A stretch of DNA of 64,000 nucleotides from CAZWCX01 sp964632945 (GTDB taxonomy: Bacteria; Planctomycetota; MHYJ01; WSZJ01; CAZWCX01): NCBI GenBank assembly GCA_964632945.1, contig CAZWCX010000003.1, positions 1 to 64,000 of the forward strand, read 5' to 3'. The notes below the pieces were generated by a model. The model was given only the letters and a program-made list of their open reading frames with translations. It did no database searches and had not been told where the DNA came from. Below are positions 34,149 to 42,912 of this stretch, one piece after another; position 1 is the first letter of the stretch, and every line of letters begins with the position of its first letter. A program made the translations under genes and the position numbers.

Positions 34149-35057
34149 ATGGGAACCGCCCGCGTCCTGGTGTTACGCACCGCCGGCACCAACTGCGATC
34201 AGGAAACCACCCATGCCTTTGAGCGTGTCGGGGCCACCGTGGATCGCATCCACGTCGGCCGCCTCGTGGAGACGCGGGTGGCGCTGCACGCGTACCATGC
34301 GCTGGTGCTGCCCGGCGGCTTCACGTACGGGGACGACGTCGCGGCGGGACGAATCCTGGCGATCGAATTGCGCCACCGCCTGGGCGGGGAGTTGCTGCGA
34401 TTCGTCGAGGAAGGCAAGTTGGTGCTGGGGATTTGCAACGGGTTCCAGGCCCTCGTGAAGATGGGGCTCCTGCCCGGACTGCCGCTTCCCGGGGCGGTGA
34501 AAGACACGAAGAAGAAGCGGAAGACCCGCACCTCGCACGCGGAGGTGGCCGTGGCCGGAGGTCGGGACGAATTCGAGGACGGAGGATCGGCCCCGGTTCC
34601 ACCGATGCCCCCGGTGGCGCAGGATTTCACGCTCACCTACAATGATTCCGGGAAGTTCGAAGATCGCTGGGTGACGCTCAAGATCTGCTCGCGGATGTCC
34701 GAATTCATCAAGGAGGGGGATCTCCTGACCCTGCCGGTGGCCCATGGCGAAGGGAAATTCGTCGCGCGGGATGCCGCGGCGTTGGCAGCCCTGCAGGCCT
34801 CCGGCCAGATCGTCCTGCGATACACCGATCCGACCGGGGGAACGGCGGGCTACCCGAACAACCCGAACGGGTCGGTGGACGGCATTGCCGGGGTGTGCGA
34901 TCCGACGGGGCGGGTCTTCGGCTTGATGCCGCATCCCGAGCGGCATGTACATGGAACGCAACACCCGCGCTGGACGCGGGAAGGGTTGAAGGACCGGCCG
35001 GACGGCTTGGCCATCTTCGAGAACGCGGTCCGATACATCAAAAAGAACCTTCTCTGA
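34149..35057 (+). CDS. purQ: phosphoribosylformylglycinamidine synthase glutaminase subunit
   Basis: The 302-residue protein starts at ATG 34149 behind GAGGAG. The class I glutamine amidotransferase core has VLVLRTAGTNCDQET, LPGGFTYGDDVAAGRI, the nucleophile Cys in GICNGFQALV and the His-Glu pair in GLMPHPERHV. It releases ammonia from glutamine for PurL. It is longer than the common 230-residue PurQ. An insert of about 45 residues after LPGAV is very basic, then acidic and Pro-rich (DTKKKRKTRTSH, DEFEDGGSAPVPPMPP). This may dock on the PurS-like region of the fused PurL. A hairpin follows the stop, and the next gene lies 83 bases on. Confidence 0.95.
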   Translation: MGTARVLVLRTAGTNCDQETTHAFERVGATVDRIHVGRLVETRVALHAYHALVLPGGFTYGDDVAAGRILAIELRHRLGGELLRFVEEGKLVLGICNGFQALVKMGLLPGLPLPGAVKDTKKKRKTRTSHAEVAVAGGRDEFEDGGSAPVPPMPPVAQDFTLTYNDSGKFEDRWVTLKICSRMSEFIKEGDLLTLPVAHGEGKFVARDAAALAALQASGQIVLRYTDPTGGTAGYPNNPNGSVDGIAGVCDPTGRVFGLMPHPERHVHGTQHPRWTREGLKDRPDGLAIFENAVRYIKKNLL

Positions 35058-35079
35058 GGCCTGCCCCCGCGGGCAGGCC
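35058..35079 (+). terminator. hairpin directly after purQ
   Basis: A 9-bp perfect stem GGCCTGCCC/GGGCAGGCC with loop CCGC begins at the base after the stop codon. No T-run follows, so it may only attenuate read-through into the lipoprotein gene at 35141. Confidence 0.5.
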
Positions 35080-35140
35080 CCGCGGCCACGGAACCGCCCG
35101 AACGGCCCGGCCGGAGAATCGATGATCAAAGGGGGGGGCC

Positions 35141-36172
35141 ATGCAGCGCGCGGCACCGTGGATTCTGCTCCTGATCCTCGCCTCCGGCTGCACCGGAGTC
35201 GGATCCCGCGCAGACCGGGAGGGACCGAAGGCCAAGGAGTGGATGGGTCCGATGCCCATCCCGATCAAGAGCGCCGCCCCCCAACCCGACCGCGACGACG
35301 AGACCCGTTCCGCGGTGCTCGATACGCCCCCGATCGTCCTCCTCGAGCATCCGAATGGGGGAAACCGGCTGATCGCGGGGGCCCTCCAGGAAGTGCGCTG
35401 GAGCGTTTTCGACAACAACCCGGCGCCCCAGGGCGCGCGTTTGGAGGTGTCGGCGGACGACGGGGCGACCTGGAGCCTCATCGAGGGCGCGCTGCCGAAC
35501 ACCGGCGTCTACTCCTGGATCCTCCCGGTCCAGACCGGAGACTCGTATCGAATCCGGATTTCGGTGACCGATGAGTCCGGCCAGACCGGTGCGGACGCGT
35601 CGGACACGGCGTTCCAGGTGGTTGCTCCGCCGGAGGGACACGAGCCGACCCGGCCCACGGATCCTTCGATGGGCATTGCCGATCTCCATCTGCGCGGGAA
35701 GGGAAAGGGACCGATCGACCCCGCGCGTGCCCGATACCGCGAGGGGCTCCAACTCGCCCAGGAAGGGCGGTGGGAGGCGGCGGTGCGAAGCCTGCGCGCC
35801 TCCATCGAGCTCGATCCCCGCAATCCCGACCCCTACACGGTCCTCGGCAAGGTCTTTCTCGACATGGGGAACTACGACGATGCCGTGACCATCCTGGGGG
35901 AAGGTTTGAAGACGCTGGAAAGCCCGGTGGCCCGCATCAACCTGGGAATCGCCCACTATGGCCGGCGCGATCCGTACCGTGCGATCGAGGAGTTCCAACG
36001 CGCCCTCCAGCTTGCGCCGCAAGTCGCCGAGGGGCATCTATACCTCGGCTTGGTACTCGCGGAGATGGGGCGGAAGGGAGAGGCCCGCGGCCACCTCGAG
36101 CAGGCGGTGAGCCTGGCTCCCGGCACCCGGGTCGCCGCGCGCGCGTTGTCGGCGATGGGCTCGGTGGAGTAG
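35141..36172 (+). CDS. TPR lipoprotein with Ig-like domain
   Basis: The 343-residue protein has a signal with lipobox LASGC (Cys17), so it should be lipidated. Residues 60-165 look like an Ig/fibronectin-type sandwich: VRWSVFDNNP, LEVSADDGATWSLIEGA, VYSWILPVQTGDSYRIRIS. Residues 195-340 hold four TPR units (ARYREGLQLAQEGRWEAAVR, LGKVFLDMGNYDDAVTIL, AIEEFQRALQLAPQVAEGHL). Such proteins usually scaffold envelope complexes. It follows purQ by 83 bases but is functionally unrelated to it. The start at 35141 sits behind a G-rich run. Confidence 0.75.
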   Translation: MQRAAPWILLLILASGCTGVGSRADREGPKAKEWMGPMPIPIKSAAPQPDRDDETRSAVLDTPPIVLLEHPNGGNRLIAGALQEVRWSVFDNNPAPQGARLEVSADDGATWSLIEGALPNTGVYSWILPVQTGDSYRIRISVTDESGQTGADASDTAFQVVAPPEGHEPTRPTDPSMGIADLHLRGKGKGPIDPARARYREGLQLAQEGRWEAAVRSLRASIELDPRNPDPYTVLGKVFLDMGNYDDAVTILGEGLKTLESPVARINLGIAHYGRRDPYRAIEEFQRALQLAPQVAEGHLYLGLVLAEMGRKGEARGHLEQAVSLAPGTRVAARALSAMGSVE

Positions 36173-36509
36173 CCACGCCCTGGGGGCGCTGCCGGGGTGT
36201 ACGGCGCCCGGCCGCGCCCGCGAGCGGTCGGGGACGGGTCGGCGGTCGGAGGGCGACGGACCTCCCGCCGTGCTGGAAAAGGAACGGGCCGGTGGGCGCC
36301 CCAGGGGGCCCCCCGCCCGCGGTGGGTTGGGGGGGGGGACGTCGGGCCGGTACAAGCGCGTGGCCGGGGGGCCCCCCGGGCNNNNNNNNNNGGGGGGGGC
36401 GGTGGGGGGGCCCGCCCCCCCCCGCGTTGTTTAAAAAGCCGGGGCCGGGGGGCGGCCCGGCCCCCCCCCCGCCCCGCGTTTGTTTGCGGGATCGACGATC
36501 GGACGGATC
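36173..36509. other. scaffold gap region of unreliable sequence
   Basis: Ten Ns occupy 36382-36391. The flanking 200 bases on each side are runs of G and C (for example ten or more C in a row near 36460) with strand-biased composition unlike the rest of the window, as expected of low-quality read ends. Nothing here should be interpreted as a gene, and the true distance between the lipoprotein gene and the VWA gene is unknown. Confidence 0.9.
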
Positions 36510-38081
36510 CTAGCGCTTCACGTAGGTCCCGCCGGTCATGTTCGCCAGACCCTGCAGGAGCATGGTGTTCTGGCCGCCGCCGATGCCGATGCAGTGGATC
36601 TTGACCTTCTTGAGCGAGTTCATTTCCCGAACGCGCTTCAGGATGTCCTCCGGACCCACGTAGAGATCCGGCGGATAGGGCGACCCGTCGGAGAGCAGGA
36701 AGACGGTGTCCAGGTTGGAGGCGTAGTGCTTGTCGTTGAGGCCCATGCCCGCCGACTTGAGCGCGTCTTCCAGGGGGTCCCAGACGTTCGTCTGGGCGTT
36801 GGCGGACTGCTTGTCGATGTAGTTGTAGGCCTCTTCCTTCCACTTGGCATCCGCCGCCACCAGATTGTCCTGCCACTTCGTCCAGGCGTCGTTGAAGAAG
36901 TAGATGTTGAACTTGACGTCCTTCTTCAGCTTCTTGATGCACTTCTTCAGTTCGTACTTGGCGACGTCGATCTTGGGGTGCTCGCCGAAGAGGGTGTCGT
37001 CACTCTCCTTCCCGCCCGCGCCGGACGAGATGGTCTTTTCGCCCTCGTTCTTCGTCAGCTCGTTCATGCTGCCGGAGATGTCGAGGATGAAGACGACCTT
37101 GTCGCTGTCGACCGGGATGCCGAAGAAGGCGGCGGTTCCGCCGGCGCCGCCCGCGTGGCCGGCGCTGGGGGGCTTCTGCGCGGGGCCGCTCCAGGAGCCC
37201 GCATTGTCGGCCCACCACTTCTTCCAGGTCGTGGTGTCCTTGCCGTAATCCATTCCGGTGAGATGGAGGAGCGCCGCCGCATACTCGTTGCGGAGGCGCA
37301 TCATGTTTTCCTTCTCGAACGGCGGGATCAGGGCCTCGATCGCCTCCTTCCCGCCGATCTTCTTCAGACCGGCGATGGCGGCGGACCGGACCTGCCACGC
37401 ATTGTCGCCCAGGGCCTTGGCCATGGGCGAGACGCCGTCCTTGGCGCCGATGAGGGCGATCGACTCCAGGATCGGGACCTTGACGCGCGGGTCCTTCTCC
37501 CGGTCGAAGGCGGCCGCGAGCGCCACACCGGAGCCGGTGTGCTTCACGATTCCGAGCACCTCGGCGACGCCGGCCCGATCGGACCAGATGTTGCTCTTGA
37601 TCGCCGTGTTGCACAGCCAGTCGATGGCATCTTTGTCCTGCGCCTTGCTGAGGGCTTCGATGCAGGCGTCCCGGACGTCATCCTCGGAGCTCATCAGCGA
37701 TTCGAGCTCGCGCATGCGGGTGGCGATCGGGCGCATCTGGTCGTGCTTCGGCACGCTGGGAACGCCGGGCGCCATGATCTGGGGGCCGGCGCCGATGTTT
37801 TCCACCTGTTCCGCGAGCTTGCCGTGCTCCTTGAGGAGCGGCTCACGGACCTTTTCGCAGTACTCCATCATTCGCAGGAGGATCTCGCAGGCCTCCTTGC
37901 GGTCGGCCTCGCCGAGCTTCCCGGCCGCCAAGGCCCGCAATTTGGGATCCTTGGCGCCCGCTTTGGACATGATTTCCTTTTGGAAGGTCTTCCACTCTTC
38001 ATCGCCCATGCGCGCATAGAGCAGGGACGAGAAGGCGAACACCAAGGCAGCCGTGATCAGGCCAAGCCCCATCCTTCTCAT
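36510..38081 (-). CDS. exported HEAT-repeat / von Willebrand A domain protein
   Basis: The 523-residue protein starts at ATG 38081 (MRRMGLGLITAALVFAFSS), with a signal peptide or anchor at residues 4-22. Residues 30-290 are helical repeats of HEAT type (VRSAAIAGLKKIGGKEAIEA, RVKVPILESIALIGAKDGV). Residues 328-523 form a VWA domain with an intact MIDAS motif, FILDISGSMN (D334, S336, S338), and FLLSDGSP. VWA domains bind protein ligands through a divalent metal. The 3' end is complete, with the stop at 36510-36512, although the scaffold gap is close. It lies downstream of the FHA-CAP gene in the same orientation. Confidence 0.85.
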   Translation of the reverse strand: MRRMGLGLITAALVFAFSSLLYARMGDEEWKTFQKEIMSKAGAKDPKLRALAAGKLGEADRKEACEILLRMMEYCEKVREPLLKEHGKLAEQVENIGAGPQIMAPGVPSVPKHDQMRPIATRMRELESLMSSEDDVRDACIEALSKAQDKDAIDWLCNTAIKSNIWSDRAGVAEVLGIVKHTGSGVALAAAFDREKDPRVKVPILESIALIGAKDGVSPMAKALGDNAWQVRSAAIAGLKKIGGKEAIEALIPPFEKENMMRLRNEYAAALLHLTGMDYGKDTTTWKKWWADNAGSWSGPAQKPPSAGHAGGAGGTAAFFGIPVDSDKVVFILDISGSMNELTKNEGEKTISSGAGGKESDDTLFGEHPKIDVAKYELKKCIKKLKKDVKFNIYFFNDAWTKWQDNLVAADAKWKEEAYNYIDKQSANAQTNVWDPLEDALKSAGMGLNDKHYASNLDTVFLLSDGSPYPPDLYVGPEDILKRVREMNSLKKVKIHCIGIGGGQNTMLLQGLANMTGGTYVKR

Positions 38082-38542
38082 GATCTCGCAACCTCCGATC
38101 GGCCTCACCCGCACTGTAGGTTCCGATGACGTCCCGCTCGCGGAGAGTCTCGACCCCGCTCTCCCGCAGGAAACGGCAAACGGCGCGCGACCGTGGGCAG
38201 CGTTCGCGCACCGTCGACCGTCATCCGAACCCGGAAACCGGGAACAAAGATTCCGGGGCGGTTCCCGAGGGAAACGCCCCGCCCGAGCGTCCAGTCCTGC
38301 CGGCGATCGACCAGATGGGGGCGCCCAAAGCGGGCTCCGGTCCGACCCCACAGCCGAACCGGCGGTCCGCCGGCTTTCCTTGACGCGCTGGTTGTACGTT
38401 CGTCGATTCGCCCCCCCCCCCGGGGGGGACCGTGATTCATGCTAACCGTCGTTCTTCGGCGTTTCCAGGGGAAATCCCCGGAGGCCGTACGATTTGGCTA
38501 TCTCCCGGCGCCGCCAGGAGGGCATCCGCCTGCGGCACTCCC
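38082..38542. other. gene-free stretch with C/G homopolymer tract
   Basis: These 461 bases between two minus-strand genes hold no recognisable gene or RNA. At 38411-38428 a run of 12 C is followed by 7 G, which could be a poor-quality tract or a self-complementary stem after the FHA-CAP gene. No promoter of the TTGnnn/TAnnnT type was found before the VWA gene. Confidence 0.4.
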
Positions 38543-41500
38543 TCAGCCGCCTCCGGAAGAACCTCCAGAGTTTCCGCCGGGGGTGCTGCCGCCGGTGCTG
38601 CCGCCGCCCGGCTTCGTGCCGGTGCCGCCGGAACCCCCCGTCCCGCTCGGCCCCGACCCGCCGCCGTTGTTGCCGCCCTTCTTGTTGCCCGGGGTATTCC
38701 CGTCCGCCGACACGTTGGTCGACTGGGCGGCTGCCTGCCCGAAGTTCTGCGTCCAGTCCGTGTTGGACCGGCCCACGCCCATGTGATTCCACATCTCGCT
38801 GAGCATGTTCCGATGGTGGCCCGAGGACCGGTACCACATCTCGAAAGCGGTGCGCGGGTCACCGGCGCCGCGCGCGATGTTCTCGCCGCCCGGACCGCTG
38901 TACCCTTCGAGGCGCATGCGGTCTCCGGGAGTGCGCCGCTCGGCGGTGTCTTGCTCGTGGCTGAACACGCCGGTGGAAACCATCCACTCCGAGTGCTTGC
39001 GCGCGGAGCGCCCGAGGAGCTGGTGAACCTCGAGGATCTTGCGGCCCATCATCTCGCGATAGTCGTTGGTAATCTCGATCTGGCGCAGTTCTTCCTGGCT
39101 CATTTCGGTTTCTGCGGAGGCGTTGAACGCGCGCACGCGCTTGTTGTGTTCGAGGACCTGGCGTTCGCCGCTGTCGAGACAGACGGTACGGATGTCGATC
39201 TGCTGGTTGATGGAGGCGAGCATGTCGCTGAAGTCGGAATCCTCGGCCGCCGCGCTCTTGCCGCCCAGCTCGACGACGTACTTGTCGGCATCCTTGATGC
39301 GCTCGATTATCTGCTGGACCGACTTGTCGAGGCTGACCACCGCGTCCATCGGGCGTTCCCACATCTCCTTGACGAGGCCGACCAGTTTGTCGACGTCGGG
39401 CTGCGCCTTTTCGCCGTGGTCGTTCTTGGCGGTGTCGTAGGTGTAGACTTCCTCGTTGAAGATGAGTTCGAGGGCCGCCTTGCGGCGCTTGTTGAGCTCG
39501 TCCTTGAGGCGCTTGAGGTGGTCGCGCTTCATCACGGACGGCAGTTTGGCGAGCTTCTGGGTGGCCGCGTCCCGGCGACCGATGAAGGCCTGGAGGACGC
39601 GGTCTTTCACGCCCTCCCGGAAGTCGTTCTTGAGGTCGGCGTTGGCGTAGAGGGTCTTGAAGTCCGCGTAGGCCGTTTCCACCTTCTTCACGTCGTTGTC
39701 GTTGAGGCGCGTGCAGATGGCGTCGACCTGCTCTTCGAGGAGCGAGTACTTGTGCTCATCTTGGGTGAGCCAGGCGGCGCGGTGGAAGATGAATCCGCCC
39801 TCGGGGACGTCCATGCCGCGGGCGCGGGCGACCGCGCGATCCACCTCGGGCTTGCGATCCGGGGCGGCCTTGACGAACTCCTGGAGGAGCTTGGCCGCTT
39901 CCACGTCGAGGCGATTCTGGTAGCAGTAGTTGCCGAGGACGTAGAGGTCGTCGCCCTTCGGCGCGAGGCGCTTGTAGAGGCCGAGCATTTCCTCGGGCTT
40001 GAGGCTGAGCCACGCCACGCGGGTGAAACCGCGGGCGAAGCGGACGTCGAAGACCTGCTCGTCGGCGGCCTCGATCTTGCCGGTGAAGTCGGCCGACAGG
40101 TTGTAGGTGTCCGGGGCGAGGGACTTGCCGTTGACGGCGGCGATCAGTTTTTCGAAGAGGTTGGCCTCGGCGAGGACATCCTTGCCGCGCGCGGCGAAGG
40201 CCTCGTGGAGCGCCGGCAGGTTGGCTTCCTTCAGCTTGGCGAGGATCTGGTCGTAGACCTTGCGCGCCTCGGAGTACCGGCGGACCTTGGCGTGGTCGTC
40301 GGCCTTGAGGGCCAGCTGGAAGGACTCCTCGCGGACCTGGCGGACTTTGGCGTCTTCGCGGTCCTGGGTGACGCCCTTGGCGAGGATCTCGATGCCGAGC
40401 AATTTCAGCTGGGCCTGGTAGTAGGGCAGGGTGCCGGAGAACCGGACCAGGTTGGTGCGGAAGAGCTCGGAGGCCTCGTCGTAGTTGCCCTTCTCGAGGA
40501 GCGCGTTGGAGCGCGCGGTGAGGGTTTCGAAGTCGACGTAGGCGGCGCGCAGGACTTCCGCCAGCCGGGCATCCGCCTTCTGGGCGATTTCCTGGTCGGC
40601 ATGGAGGGCCATGAAGCGCTTGATCACGTCGGCCGCGGCGCCCCAGTTCTGGGCGGTCATGGCCTCGGCGACCTGCTTTTCGAGCGCGGCGAAGACTTCC
40701 TGGCCATGGCGGGCAACGCGGGTTTCGAGGGCGCGCATGTCGCCCTTGATCCGCTCGGCGATGGCGAGGCCCTGATACTTGTTGAGGAGGGCGCGGAACT
40801 CGTCGCGCAGGGAGCCGAGGTCGCCGGAGGCCTCATCGGCGCGCTTTTTGAGGGCGGACAGTTCCGCGGCCGCGGTCTCCATGCGGGAGATGGTGGCCTG
40901 CAGCCGGTCCTGGCGTTCCTTGACGGCCGCGACGTGGGGCGAGTTGGGGTATTTCGCGAGGTAGTCCTGGGTGCGCGCGATCGCGTCCTTGTCCTGGGCG
41001 GTCTTGAGCGCCTCCCAGAGGCGGACGTAGTCGTGCTCTGCGGCCTGCTGGAGCTGGTGGTCGCGGTAGAGATTCTTGGCGAGGATGCCGACGACCGAAA
41101 TCAGGGCGAGGGCGGCGACGGCCGTGATGACGCGAGCCACCCACGGGTTGCTCGACCGGCTGCCGCGGACGGCGGCCAGGCGCTGGGCCGGGCGCGGGGT
41201 CACGGGATCGCCGGCGTCCCCGGAAACCGGGGCGGCGGCCGGGGCGAGCGCGGCTTCCGCCTCGGGGCTCCCGGTGATATCCTCGATCGCGTTCGAATCC
41301 GTCGGCGCCGGGGCCGGCACGCCGTCGAGGGCGGGCGGCTTCTCGCCGAACTGGATTTCGACCTGCCCGATGGCGATGACATCGCCTTCCTGGAGCATCC
41401 GGTGATTGACCTTCTGGCCGTTCACCGAGGTGCCGTTGGCGCTCTCCAGGTCCACCAACTTGAAGCCGGCGGGGGTGCGCTCGATCTGACAATGACGGCG

Positions 41501-41620
41501 CGACGATTTGATGTCCCGGACCTGGATGGTGTTCTCGGAAGAACGACCGAAGGAGACGAGATCCCCGTCGATCTCCAGCACCACCTCTTGTCCGTCTTGG
41601 CGCACATAAAGTCGGGCCAT
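38543..41620 (-). CDS. FHA - transmembrane - helical repeat - CAP/SCP domain protein
   Basis: The 1025-residue protein starts at ATG 41620 behind AGAGG. Residues 1-92 are an FHA domain (SFGRSSENTIQVRDIKSSRR, then LVDLESANGTSVNGQ) that would bind phosphothreonine in the cytoplasm. An acidic linker is followed by a single helix at about 161-182. About 650 residues of charged, coiled-coil and TPR-like helices come next. Residues 845-955 are a CAP (SCP/PR-1) domain: LEVHQLLGRSARKHSEWM, GVFSHEQ, GGENIARGAGDP, WYRSSGHHRNML, MGVGRS, WTQNFG. The last 70 residues are Gly/Ser/Thr-rich. The arrangement would couple cytoplasmic phosphorylation to an outer CAP domain. Kinases that could write the mark are encoded at 42913 and 12066. 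Confidence 0.88.
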   Translation of the reverse strand: MARLYVRQDGQEVVLEIDGDLVSFGRSSENTIQVRDIKSSRRHCQIERTPAGFKLVDLESANGTSVNGQKVNHRMLQEGDVIAIGQVEIQFGEKPPALDGVPAPAPTDSNAIEDITGSPEAEAALAPAAAPVSGDAGDPVTPRPAQRLAAVRGSRSSNPWVARVITAVAALALISVVGILAKNLYRDHQLQQAAEHDYVRLWEALKTAQDKDAIARTQDYLAKYPNSPHVAAVKERQDRLQATISRMETAAAELSALKKRADEASGDLGSLRDEFRALLNKYQGLAIAERIKGDMRALETRVARHGQEVFAALEKQVAEAMTAQNWGAAADVIKRFMALHADQEIAQKADARLAEVLRAAYVDFETLTARSNALLEKGNYDEASELFRTNLVRFSGTLPYYQAQLKLLGIEILAKGVTQDREDAKVRQVREESFQLALKADDHAKVRRYSEARKVYDQILAKLKEANLPALHEAFAARGKDVLAEANLFEKLIAAVNGKSLAPDTYNLSADFTGKIEAADEQVFDVRFARGFTRVAWLSLKPEEMLGLYKRLAPKGDDLYVLGNYCYQNRLDVEAAKLLQEFVKAAPDRKPEVDRAVARARGMDVPEGGFIFHRAAWLTQDEHKYSLLEEQVDAICTRLNDNDVKKVETAYADFKTLYANADLKNDFREGVKDRVLQAFIGRRDAATQKLAKLPSVMKRDHLKRLKDELNKRRKAALELIFNEEVYTYDTAKNDHGEKAQPDVDKLVGLVKEMWERPMDAVVSLDKSVQQIIERIKDADKYVVELGGKSAAAEDSDFSDMLASINQQIDIRTVCLDSGERQVLEHNKRVRAFNASAETEMSQEELRQIEITNDYREMMGRKILEVHQLLGRSARKHSEWMVSTGVFSHEQDTAERRTPGDRMRLEGYSGPGGENIARGAGDPRTAFEMWYRSSGHHRNMLSEMWNHMGVGRSNTDWTQNFGQAAAQSTNVSADGNTPGNKKGGNNGGGSGPSGTGGSGGTGTKPGGGSTGGSTPGGNSGGSSGGG

Positions 41621-41829
41621 GGAATCCTCTCCGGATTGAACTGACAGGCCGTCTACACTGCTATCGTGAACCGCGTTAAGGAGCAAACCTCGTGCCGGGA
41701 GCACCCGCTGCCCATCTGAACGTATCACGTTTAGCCTGTGGCAATTATGGCCCGCACCCCAGGGGACCCGCGTTTGCAATGCGCAAACCTGCGTTTACAC
41801 CGGGACGGTGGATTCAAGATAACCAGAGT

Positions 41830-41858
41830 AGCATACACGGGTTGCACGCAAATGGCAA
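41830..41858 (-). promoter_or_regulatory. promoter of the FHA-CAP gene
   Basis: The minus strand reads TTGCCA, 17 bp, TATGCT. The leader is about 200 bases long and markedly less GC-rich than the rest of the window. Confidence 0.65.
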
Positions 41859-41871
41859 GAATCTCTCACGC

Positions 41872-41889
41872 TGTAAGACCTGCCTTACA
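41872..41889. repeat. inverted repeat upstream of the FHA-CAP promoter
   Basis: TGTAAG-ACCTGC-CTTACA is a perfect 6-bp dyad 14 bases upstream of the -35 box. A third CTGTAAG copy lies at about 41909. The spacing suits an activator site. Nothing else was found in the 350-base gap between this gene and the EamA gene. Confidence 0.4.
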
Positions 41890-41971
41890 ACCATTGACAG
41901 GCGAGCATCTGTAAGTCGTTGCTCATAATTGATTTGAAACGTTCAATTCTAAAGTGTTGTGGGAGACATAT

Positions 41972-42865
41972 TTATTCCTCCGTCGCGGCCACCGCCAGCA
42001 GGAACAGTCCCGCCGCCATCGCCATTCCACCCGTGATCCGCTCTCGTATCCCCTTTTCCTGAAAGAGGTAGTGTCCGTAGGCGATACTGATCAGGAGCCC
42101 GGATCGCTTCATCGCAATGACATACGGTGCGAGCGTCATCCGGAGCGCGCAGTACTGGGCGATCCACATCCCGGCGGCGAGCAGACCGAGCACGGCAAGG
42201 CCGCGCCAGTGGCGGCGGATCTGCAGGCGTCGCCCCGGCGTGTTGACGGCGGGGAGGAACAGCAGGCAGAAGGCGGCCTGGAAGGCGGTCATGTAGGTGG
42301 TGGCGGAGGCCTCCGTCACGCCGATCTTGTCCAGATTCGCCGTCAGGCTCCACAGCAGGGCGACCCCCATCATGACCCGCGCGCCGGGGTCGCGCGCGAG
42401 GGCGCGGATGGGCCCGAGCCAACCGCCGGCCGGGTCCGGACGGAGTGCGAGCGTGCCGGCGCAGATGAGGAGAATGCCGGCGGTCCCGGCGAGGCCCGCG
42501 GTTTCGCCCAGCATCCAGCGCGAAGTGGCGAGCATCCAGACCGGGGTGAACGCGAGCAGGGGGATGACGAGCGACAGGTCGGAGAGGTGAATCGCGTGGT
42601 TGTACATGAGGTTGGCCGCGGCATTGATGGCGACCACGCCTGCGAGCGCCCATCCGAAGGCCGCGGTGGGGGCGGCGAATCCTTCGACGAGAGAATAGCC
42701 GAGGGTGACCGGAAGGGCGAAGGTCGAACTGGCCCAGACCAGGACGACGTTGTCGACCTCCCGGAGCAACCGTTTCGTCTGGGCCCCGTGGCTGGCGTAG
42801 AAGAACGCGCAGAGCAGGCCAAAGGCCAGCCAGAGCGGGGAAGATCCGGGAGTGGGTACGGGCAT
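41972..42865 (-). CDS. EamA-family drug/metabolite transporter
   Basis: The 297-residue protein is predicted to have ten membrane helices in two EamA halves. The first opens SSPLWLAFGLLCAFFYA and includes LSLVIPLLAFTPVWMLATS with the following GETAGLAGTAGILLICAGTL. The second includes TYMTAFQAAFCLLFL and YVIAMKRSGLLISIAYGHYL followed by FQEKG. The family exports or imports small metabolites across the inner membrane. It begins 47 bases after the stop of the TPR kinase and is probably the last gene of that unit. Start ATG 42865; no good ribosome-binding site is visible. Substrate unknown. Confidence 0.85.
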   Translation of the reverse strand: MPVPTPGSSPLWLAFGLLCAFFYASHGAQTKRLLREVDNVVLVWASSTFALPVTLGYSLVEGFAAPTAAFGWALAGVVAINAAANLMYNHAIHLSDLSLVIPLLAFTPVWMLATSRWMLGETAGLAGTAGILLICAGTLALRPDPAGGWLGPIRALARDPGARVMMGVALLWSLTANLDKIGVTEASATTYMTAFQAAFCLLFLPAVNTPGRRLQIRRHWRGLAVLGLLAAGMWIAQYCALRMTLAPYVIAMKRSGLLISIAYGHYLFQEKGIRERITGGMAMAAGLFLLAVAATEE

Positions 42866-42912
42866 CGCGGGAGTGTAGCACGGTGGGGACGCGGCGGCCA
42901 GAAGGAGCGGGG

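Noticed and set aside
38405..38430. C/G homopolymer as intrinsic terminator
   Set aside because: No T-run, and it resembles the unreliable sequence near the scaffold gap.
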